DNA of 27,974 nt, from the IMG/VR virus record IMGVR_UViG_3300017963_003027, positions 1 to 27,974 of that record. One strand, given 5' to 3'. The stretch is from a virus. Positions 22,844 to 27,974 of this stretch are shown in pieces; the stretch's first letter is position 1; every line of letters starts with the position of its first letter. Below the pieces are notes generated by a model. It was given only the letters and a program-made list of their open reading frames with translations, searched no databases and was not told the origin of the DNA. The position numbers were made by a program, and so were the translations under genes.

Positions 22844-23322
22844 TGGCAGAGCCGATAGCAGAACTGATTGCACAGAATATCAAGGCAGCAATCGAGTCGG
22901 TCAACGCCGGCGAAGTTGTCGAGGGCAACGCGTATCACTACACGCTTAAGCCGCTCCGTCCGCTTCGCGTTGATTATGAAAATGTTAAATGGAACAATCA
23001 CGATGTGATAATCCGCCAGATGGATTCCGGGCCGTCCGCGGCGGCCCAACTTAGAGTACGGCGGGTACTCAACTTTGCGCTTTCGGCGATTTGCATCGAC
23101 TCGATCGACTCGTCAACCACCATCGACACCCACCAAAACCGCGTTGCCGCCGATATCGAAAAGGCGCTGCAGGTCGATACCACACGCGGCGGTTACGCCT
23201 TGTTCACCGAGGTAGGCGATGCGGTTCCGTTTGAAAGCGACGAACTCGAACTGACGGGGATACTCATCGATGTTGCCGTCCATTACTCGATAATGGAAAA
23301 AGACCCTTACACAAACGGTTAA
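22843..23322 (+). CDS. Tail terminator-like protein (gpU position)
   Basis: The 159-aa product starts at ATG 22843 in a TGATG overlap with an AAGGAGG upstream. A helical N-terminus (LIAQNIKAAIESVNAGEVV) is followed by alternating strands (HYTLKPLRPLRVDYENV, RVRRVLNFALSAICID), a helix (HQNRVAADIEKALQVD) and final strands (ELTGILIDVAVHYSIMEKDPY). This is the alpha/beta arrangement of gpU-type tail terminators, which stop tail-tube growth at the head-proximal end. Its place between Z and the tail-tube gene supports this. Confidence 0.7.
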   Translation: MAEPIAELIAQNIKAAIESVNAGEVVEGNAYHYTLKPLRPLRVDYENVKWNNHDVIIRQMDSGPSAAAQLRVRRVLNFALSAICIDSIDSSTTIDTHQNRVAADIEKALQVDTTRGGYALFTEVGDAVPFESDELELTGILIDVAVHYSIMEKDPYTNG

Positions 23323-23344
23323 AAATTAAAAAGGAGTATAAAAA

Positions 23345-24253
23345 ATGCTTACACGCAAAAGAGTCGCAAAGGTGGCCCTTGAAAATACGATGGGTACAAA
23401 GGTGGCCGGCACCCAGGCGGTCAATATTTACGACATGGACGGGCCGGTATCCACCGCCGAATATCTAAGGCGGGCCGGGACAGGTCTTTATACGGGCAAT
23501 ACTGTTACCGGCGTTCACGGCGCAGAGACCGGACGGGCTTCGGGCAGGATACCGCTCATCGGGACGGGTTCCAGCGGTATGGGCCTGGCGGCGCTGATAT
23601 TTTTACAGGCCGGCTGGCTGGTCAAATCTTCCGAGACTTATCAGGTATCGAGCAACGCGGCGAATTGGAAGGCGTTAAGTTTCGATGCCTGGCTGGACGG
23701 CAAGAAAAAGAGCCTGTTCGGCGCTATGTGCAATCTGGTGCTAAATTGGGAGCGGGGCCGTCCGGAGGGTGCAATGCTGGATTTTGAGTTACAAGGTATA
23801 TTCTCATCGGTTACGGACGAGGCCCTGCCAGCGTTCAGCCCGGAGGACCGCCCGCCGATGCGGATGACGGCCTTTACTATTAATTCGGTTGCTAAAAAGA
23901 TTCACTCGCTGAGCCTTGACATGCAAAGCGAAGTAGTTCCGCGAAGCGACCCTAACGCCACGCAGGATGAGACCTTGCAGTACATCATAACCGACAACAG
24001 TCCGCAAATAACCATCGACCCGGAGGACGAACTTGTTGCAAGCTACGACTTTGACGGGATTCGGCAGGGCCGTACCGAGCACGCGATTGTCGCCACGTTC
24101 AGCGATGGGACCGACACTGTTACGGTAACGCTGCCAAAGGTACAACTCACCGAGTGTCCCGAAGGCGAACGCGAAGGGTTGAGCACCATCCAATATGTCG
24201 GCCAGTGCAATCATTCTTCGGGCGACGATGCAGTACAGATAGCAGTTACATGA
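23345..24253 (+). CDS. Major tail tube protein (gpV position)
   Basis: ATG 23345 is preceded by AAAAAGGAGTATAAAAA, which nearly matches the site before the gene at 27433. The 302-aa protein is beta-rich and consistent with a tail tube subunit: LTRKRVAKVALENTMGTKVAG at the start, LDFELQGIFSSVTDEALPAF (a common tail-tube stretch), and HSLSLDMQSEVVPRSDPNAT. The C-terminal part (ITIDPEDELVASYDFDGIRQGRTEHAI) looks like the second beta layer. It would stack as rings around the tape measure. Its size is somewhat above lambda gpV (246 aa) and there is no separate Ig domain. Confidence 0.82.
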   Translation: MLTRKRVAKVALENTMGTKVAGTQAVNIYDMDGPVSTAEYLRRAGTGLYTGNTVTGVHGAETGRASGRIPLIGTGSSGMGLAALIFLQAGWLVKSSETYQVSSNAANWKALSFDAWLDGKKKSLFGAMCNLVLNWERGRPEGAMLDFELQGIFSSVTDEALPAFSPEDRPPMRMTAFTINSVAKKIHSLSLDMQSEVVPRSDPNATQDETLQYIITDNSPQITIDPEDELVASYDFDGIRQGRTEHAIVATFSDGTDTVTVTLPKVQLTECPEGEREGLSTIQYVGQCNHSSGDDAVQIAVT

Positions 24254-24264
24254 CAGGTGCAAAA

Positions 24265-24450
24265 ATGGCAAAAAAGAAAAGCAAAAATTTACTGGACCCG
24301 AAAATCAAACAAATGGTTTGTGCCAATCATGGCGGCATGGACAATGCCTCCGATGCGGCGATATTAAATTTGTGGAACCGCCTCGGCCCAGACGTTCAAA
24401 AAAGGTACGCCGAAAAACAGAAAGGGGCCCACGATGCCGATAGCGATTGA
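24265..24450 (+). CDS. Small basic protein between tail tube and G
   Basis: I choose ATG 24265 with AGGTG 5 bases upstream; ATG 24250 overlaps the preceding stop and is also possible. The 61-aa product has a lysine-rich start (MAKKKSKNLLDPKIKQM), then CANHGGMDNASDAAILNLWNRLGPDVQKRYAEKQ. It looks helical and soluble. No family is clear. It overlaps the G-like gene by 17 bases. Confidence 0.55.
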   Translation: MAKKKSKNLLDPKIKQMVCANHGGMDNASDAAILNLWNRLGPDVQKRYAEKQKGAHDADSD

Positions 24451-24862
24451 CCCGGAAGCGACATTTCCGCTTATTTTACCCGGCGACGTCGACAAGCCAA
24501 TCGCCGAACAGCCACGATTTATATACCGAAATCTGACGGCCCGGCAGTGGTTGGCCGTCTGCAACTCACTCGATAAGATGGATGAGTGCAAAACAAACGA
24601 AGATTTGATTACGCTGATATTCGACGGCTGCCGTACAGGGCTTGTCGGCTGGGAAAACATGGGCAGAAAATTTAACCCGAACGAACTTGAAGATGTGCTG
24701 ACATTTATAGAGGCGACACAATTATTGGTCGCGTTGAAGGCGTCAAGCCTGCCGAGTCTGGAAAAAAAAACGCCTTCCGAATCGCTATCGGAATCAGATA
24801 CGGCGCAATCTGTCAAAATTGCCCCGGACCCGACAGGTGCCGGGACAAACCAACAAAATTAG
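24434..24862 (+). CDS. Tail assembly chaperone G-like
   Basis: ATG 24434 follows AAAGGGG with a 7-base spacer. The 142-aa protein has the typical phage tail chaperone pattern FIYRNLTARQWLAVCNSLDKM, then LITLIFDGCRTGLVGWENM and a helix (NELEDVLTFIEATQLLVAL). It would coat the tape measure protein during tail assembly and not enter the virion. A run of 9 A at 24762-24770, in the frame GAA-AAA-AAA-ACG, allows a -1 frameshift to make a longer G-T product. The normal tail is serine and proline-rich. Confidence 0.82.
   Translation: MPIAIDPEATFPLILPGDVDKPIAEQPRFIYRNLTARQWLAVCNSLDKMDECKTNEDLITLIFDGCRTGLVGWENMGRKFNPNELEDVLTFIEATQLLVALKASSLPSLEKKTPSESLSESDTAQSVKIAPDPTGAGTNQQN
24763..24769 (+). promoter_or_regulatory. 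Slippery A-run for -1 frameshift (G to T)
   Basis: The heptamer A-AAA-AAA (24763-24769) is read in the G frame as the last base of GAA, then AAA, AAA. A shift of -1 continues as AAC-GCC-TTC and the frame stays open without a stop to 25116. The next T-frame ATG at 24874 has no SD. Lambda G/GT uses a comparable signal. Confidence 0.8.
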
Positions 24863-25116
24863 AACCGATAGAGATGGATTGTTCGTGCGGTTCAAGGTGT
24901 GATTTGTGTGAAAACGGCAAAATAAAAATAACACAATGCCCCTTAAATTTGATTACGCCGGATGTTGGTCAGGCGATTATGCACGCGGAATTATTTGAAA
25001 AAGGTATGCCGGTTGTTGCCGGCGGTCAACTCGACCAGACGCAGTGGTTTTTATGCGTTTATTATTTTGTGATGAATGAAAAGGCTTTTTGGAAAAAGAA
25101 ATTCGGTATTTTTTAG
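24769..25116 (+). CDS. T extension of tail chaperone, made by -1 frameshift
   Basis: Entered from G by the -1 slip, this frame adds 115 residues and gives a G-T product of about 227 aa. The extension starts NAFRIAIGIRYG, then has cysteine-rich segments (ICQNCPGPDRCRD, CSCGSRCDLC and CPLN) that suggest a zinc-binding part, and ends in an aromatic stretch (WFLCVYYFVMNEKAFWKKKFGIF). The cysteine-bearing part lies both before and after ATG 24874, which favours frameshift expression over a separate gene. The T domain usually recruits the tail tube and tape measure. Confidence 0.75.
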   Translation, partial: NAFRIAIGIRYGAICQNCPGPDRCRDKPTKLEPIEMDCSCGSRCDLCENGKIKITQCPLNLITPDVGQAIMHAELFEKGMPVVAGGQLDQTQWFLCVYYFVMNEKAFWKKKFGIF

Positions 25117-26403
25117 ATGGCTCGGCATAACGTAGAAATTGCGATAAAGGCACGCGACCAGGCAAGCAAAAAACTCGGCCTCATCGGCCGCACTGCCAAT
25201 GCTCTCGGTAAGAACCTTCGCAATCTGGCCTACGGACTCGGCGTATATTTCGGGGGCAGGGCGATTTTTGGTCTGATGAAATCATCGATTGAACTGGCGG
25301 CCCAACAGGAGGAGGCAAACGCACTCTTAATTCAGTCGTTGAAAAATATCGGTGCGAAGTATCAGGTTGTTTTTCCAAGGCTCACGAGATTTTCGGCTGA
25401 AATTCAAAGGCAAACAAGACTCGGCGATGAGGAGGTCGAACAACTCTTACAACTCGGCCTTAATCTTGGCCTGACGACCGACAAGATAGAGGAGGCTACA
25501 AAGGGAGCTATCGGGCTTCGGTCGATAATGGCCGGCAGGCTCGGCATAACCGAGGCGATGAAATATATGGCACTGGCTTACCAGGGCGAATTTACCATGC
25601 TTCGCCGTTATATACCGGAATTAAGAAAGACGACCGATGCACAGGAGCAGTTAAACATCGTCCGCCGAAAAGGAATTGAAGGTTTCCGACTGGAGGCCGA
25701 GGCGGCCCGGCGAGGTTTGGGGCCTATGATTCAGCTTCGTAACACAATCGGCGATATAAAAGAGATTCTCGGGTCAGCCTTTTTACCGTCTGTTCAGAAC
25801 GATGCCGACAAACTGAAAAGTTGGGCACAGGATTTTGCAATTACTATGCAGAGCGTAGCCTTCGACATCCGCAACATGGACCTTGCCTGGGATACGGCAA
25901 TGACGGCTATGACGTTGTCGGCGACGCAGGCGGCCGAAAAAATATGGAAGGTTTTGAAATTTTTGCCGCCAATAGCGATAGGCAATCTTGCAAAAAAAGT
26001 GATAACTGGAAAATGGGTAGGAGATGAGCTTCCCGACACCAAGTTGCTGCAGAATCATTTGACGCAGCTAATTGCCCAAAGAGATCGAAAATTTCATGCT
26101 GAACTGAGGGGTATGGGCGCAGCAGGTATAGGCGGTGTAGGCGTTGCGGGGGCGGGTGCACCAACACCGCCCCAGGCAATTGCGGCGGCGGTGCGGGGTT
26201 CACTTTCGCCGGTTACCGGCAGGCTTTTGACCTTTGCGCCCGGCCAGGCGGCGGGAGAGGACCCAGCTGTTCGTGTGGCGCGGCAGCAGCTTGCGGTACA
26301 GAAAAAATCACAGGATCTGCTCGCACAAATCGCCCAGGCACTGGCGCCGGCGGGTATGCCGCAGCCTGCGACCGTGATGCAGGCGGCCAACTTTGATTAT
26401 TAA
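25117..26403 (+). CDS. Tape measure protein, short
   Basis: It begins directly after the T-frame stop. The 428-aa protein has a basic N-terminus (ARHNVEIAIKARDQASKKLGLIGRTANALG), a Gly/aromatic patch (LAYGLGVYFGGRAIFGLM), long helices (QQEEANALLIQSLKNIGAKY, IQRQTRLGDEEVEQLLQLGL, ALAYQGEFTMLRRYIPELRK), a hydrophobic stretch (WKVLKFLPPIAIGNLAKKV), then a glycine/alanine-rich linker and a helical C-terminus. Following the chaperones, this is where tape measure genes lie. At about 0.15 nm per residue, an extended helix would give a tail of roughly 60-65 nm, short for a siphovirus. The estimate is mine and rests on full-length use. Confidence 0.8.
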   Translation: MARHNVEIAIKARDQASKKLGLIGRTANALGKNLRNLAYGLGVYFGGRAIFGLMKSSIELAAQQEEANALLIQSLKNIGAKYQVVFPRLTRFSAEIQRQTRLGDEEVEQLLQLGLNLGLTTDKIEEATKGAIGLRSIMAGRLGITEAMKYMALAYQGEFTMLRRYIPELRKTTDAQEQLNIVRRKGIEGFRLEAEAARRGLGPMIQLRNTIGDIKEILGSAFLPSVQNDADKLKSWAQDFAITMQSVAFDIRNMDLAWDTAMTAMTLSATQAAEKIWKVLKFLPPIAIGNLAKKVITGKWVGDELPDTKLLQNHLTQLIAQRDRKFHAELRGMGAAGIGGVGVAGAGAPTPPQAIAAAVRGSLSPVTGRLLTFAPGQAAGEDPAVRVARQQLAVQKKSQDLLAQIAQALAPAGMPQPATVMQAANFDY

Positions 26404-26411
26404 GGACAGTT

Positions 26412-27413
26412 ATGTCGGTTATTTCGGTTAAAGAAGATTACAGAAGTTCGGGACCGTCGAGCACGCGGCTCGATTTGATTACGCTTCGGGCGAGCAAAGA
26501 CGATGCAAGGGTGTTTGATGTATTATTTTCGCAAGGCGAGACGGCGGCCGAAAGAAGGGTACTCGCCAAGACGGCGGTTGACCCCTTTTCCGGCGAAAAG
26601 ATTCCTCAGTACTGGGAGCAGCACCCGGCCGATCCGTGGCTGTTTGTAACTTCAATTACATCGAGCCAGGGCACCGGGCCTTTTCATTATAAAGTTGCTG
26701 TCAATTACGTATCGGTGGGTAACCCGCTTGAGCAGCCGATGGAGATTGAATGGTTGCACAACATAACGAACGAACTGGTTGACCGCGAGGCGACCGGCAA
26801 GGCGATTACCAACTCGGCTAACGAATCGTTTGACCCGCCCATCACAAAAGAAGTGTACGATTTGGTGCTTAGACTCAAAAGGAACGAGGAATTATTTAAC
26901 CCGATAAATGCGGTCAAATACACGGGCGCAATAAACAATGACAATTTTGTCTGCCCCGCCGATTATTCGGGTACTACCGTTCAATACCCCCCCGGCGTAG
27001 TTAAGTGTACACTACTTAAAGGAATCCCTAAACGGGCGGCGACATTGTATTATCACGAGGTGCATTATGAATTTCAGTTTCGACTCGGCGAAATAGAAGA
27101 AACCGAGCCGGGTACATGGGAGGTATTGGGCCTTGGCTGGAAAAAAAGAATCCTTGACCAGGGATTTCGTACATTAAAAAAAGAAGACGGCGAATGGACG
27201 GGTGAGTATGAGCCGATTCTGGACGCCGAGGGCAACCCCGTCCGTGAGCCGCAGCTTTTGGACGGCAAGGGCGAACAACTTAAAGAGCCCACAGAAGACG
27301 GCGACGGCATTGACGCCGACGGGACACCAGGCCAGTTTAACAGGTTTAAGGGAGTTTTTCTGACATTTGATGTAAATAAAAAATTACCGTTTAGTGATTT
27401 GATGCTGGCATAA
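26412..27413 (+). CDS. Distal tail/baseplate-type protein, unassigned
   Basis: ATG 26412 has AAGGA 6 bases upstream. The 333-aa protein is beta-rich with helical parts: ARVFDVLFSQGETAAERR, PWLFVTSITSSQGTG, a conserved-looking VAVNYVSVGNPLEQPMEIEWL, and YYHEVHYEFQFRLGEIE. The C-terminal part is acidic and low-complexity (DAEGNPVREPQLLDGKGEQ, TEDGDGIDADG) before FKGVFLTFDVNKKLPFSDLML. Its place after the tape measure fits a tail-tip protein in the region where lambda has M and L, but I see no M, L or distal-tail motif. No cysteine-rich L-like motif is present. Confidence 0.65.
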   Translation: MSVISVKEDYRSSGPSSTRLDLITLRASKDDARVFDVLFSQGETAAERRVLAKTAVDPFSGEKIPQYWEQHPADPWLFVTSITSSQGTGPFHYKVAVNYVSVGNPLEQPMEIEWLHNITNELVDREATGKAITNSANESFDPPITKEVYDLVLRLKRNEELFNPINAVKYTGAINNDNFVCPADYSGTTVQYPPGVVKCTLLKGIPKRAATLYYHEVHYEFQFRLGEIEETEPGTWEVLGLGWKKRILDQGFRTLKKEDGEWTGEYEPILDAEGNPVREPQLLDGKGEQLKEPTEDGDGIDADGTPGQFNRFKGVFLTFDVNKKLPFSDLMLA

Positions 27414-27432
27414 AAAAAGGAGTATAAAAAAA

Positions 27433-27974
27433 ATGCGAAAAATATTATTAATTGGTTTGTTTTTAATTTTGGCGGCCGCCTCACCAGCTGCCACCGTCCG
27501 CTGGCTTGGCAACGCGACCGCCGTGGCGCAGGTAGAAAGATACGATGCCGGAACGGTGGAGGTGGGCGATATATTTACGCTGACCGTAACCGGACTGGAC
27601 GGTGTTACAAAGGCAATCAGCTTTACCGCCACGGCCGCGACCGCCGACAACGTGGAAGACGGCCTGGCTGCCGCATGGAACGCCTCGACAAATTCCAATT
27701 GCACCCCTGTTACAGCCGACCCGAACTATCATATTGTAATGACCGCCGATACGGCGGGCAATGCCTTTTCAATTACCGCCTCGACCACAGACGGCGGAGG
27801 AAACGACACGCAAACGCTGTCAAAAACGACAATTACAGCCAACGCCGGGCCGCAGGACTGGAGCAGCACCGACAACTGGTCGGGCGGCGCCCTACCCGGC
27901 GGCGCCGCAAGCCAGGATGTTTATATCAACGGAGCTACAATCCTGTACGGACTTGACCAGTCCGGAATATCAAA
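27433..27974 (+). CDS. Secreted-looking surface protein, 5' part only
   Basis: ATG 27433 follows AAAGGAG with a 10-base spacer. The visible 180 residues begin with a Sec signal peptide (RKILLIGLFLILAAASPAA), then a beta-rich domain (RWLGNATAVAQVERYDAGTV, GDIFTLTVTGLDG, SFTATAATADNVEDGLAAAW) and a DWSSTDNWSGGALPGGAASQ segment. That last segment is like the W-S-x-x-x-N-W motif near the start of autotransporter or PEP-CTERM type surface repeats. The gene is cut by the window end. A fibre or adhesin is likely; phage versus host origin cannot be settled here. Confidence 0.75.
   Translation, partial: MRKILLIGLFLILAAASPAATVRWLGNATAVAQVERYDAGTVEVGDIFTLTVTGLDGVTKAISFTATAATADNVEDGLAAAWNASTNSNCTPVTADPNYHIVMTADTAGNAFSITASTTDGGGNDTQTLSKTTITANAGPQDWSSTDNWSGGALPGGAASQDVYINGATILYGLDQSGIS

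Noticed and set aside
1-27974. Lysis genes (endolysin, spanin)
   Set aside because: No lysozyme, amidase or spanin motif could be found; the small membrane proteins are too generic to call holins.

Overview
The window is a contiguous stretch of a lambda-like siphophage or prophage (Caudoviricetes). Every gene I can support lies on the + strand. Genes are packed tightly, with many ATGA or TAATG stop/start overlaps and purine-rich AAGGAG ribosome sites. The host cannot be fixed from this window. The DUF6765-like protein, the repeat-rich fibre style, moderate GC and use of Shine-Dalgarno sites would fit an environmental bacterium such as a planctomycete, but that is a weak inference. No CI/Cro-type repressor, endolysin or host flank is visible.

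Region 1 (1-8590) is the early/accessory half. It opens with the tail of an upstream gene and a protein whose 5' end carries four iteron-like GACA-N4-TGTC palindromes, a candidate origin or operator. Small unknown genes follow: a DUF6765-like protein, a small membrane protein, and two small genes joined by a repeated SD-bearing junction. Next come two tandem DNA methyltransferases that share their 5' ends, a Zn-knuckle/coiled-coil protein, a catalytic-domain-only tyrosine recombinase, a sparse 425-base stretch, two small genes, a phage-encoded DNA polymerase sliding clamp (DnaN) and an SPL-like radical SAM protein.

Region 2 (8584-16508) is the packaging and head module in lambda order: Nu1-like small terminase, GpA-like large terminase, Zn-ribbon protein, gpW-position protein, portal, S49 protease with a nested scaffold (C/Nu3 arrangement), DUF2190-type decoration protein and major capsid protein. 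Two strong intrinsic terminators lie inside this module, one preceded by a promoter-like sequence. They imply antitermination, or small RNAs that end at these sites.

Region 3 (16509-21759) is a block of about 5.2 kb inserted where lambda goes directly from E to FI/FII. It holds a one-TM protein, a small helical protein, a calcineurin-like phosphoesterase, a Cys-rich protein, a structural protein and a 913-aa repeat fibre with a Sec signal peptide.

Region 4 (21759-27974) resumes the lambda tail order: FII-like, Z-like, U-like, tail tube (V), a small gene, G and a G-T product made by a -1 frameshift on an A9 run, a short tape measure protein, a distal tail protein and the start of another secreted-looking surface protein cut by the window end.

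Most notable are the iteron cluster, the missing canonical start for TerL (same frame as TerS, separated only by a TAA), the promoter-terminator pair between TerL and the portal, the nested scaffold, the G-T frameshift, the cargo block between head and tail genes, and virion-type proteins with signal peptides.
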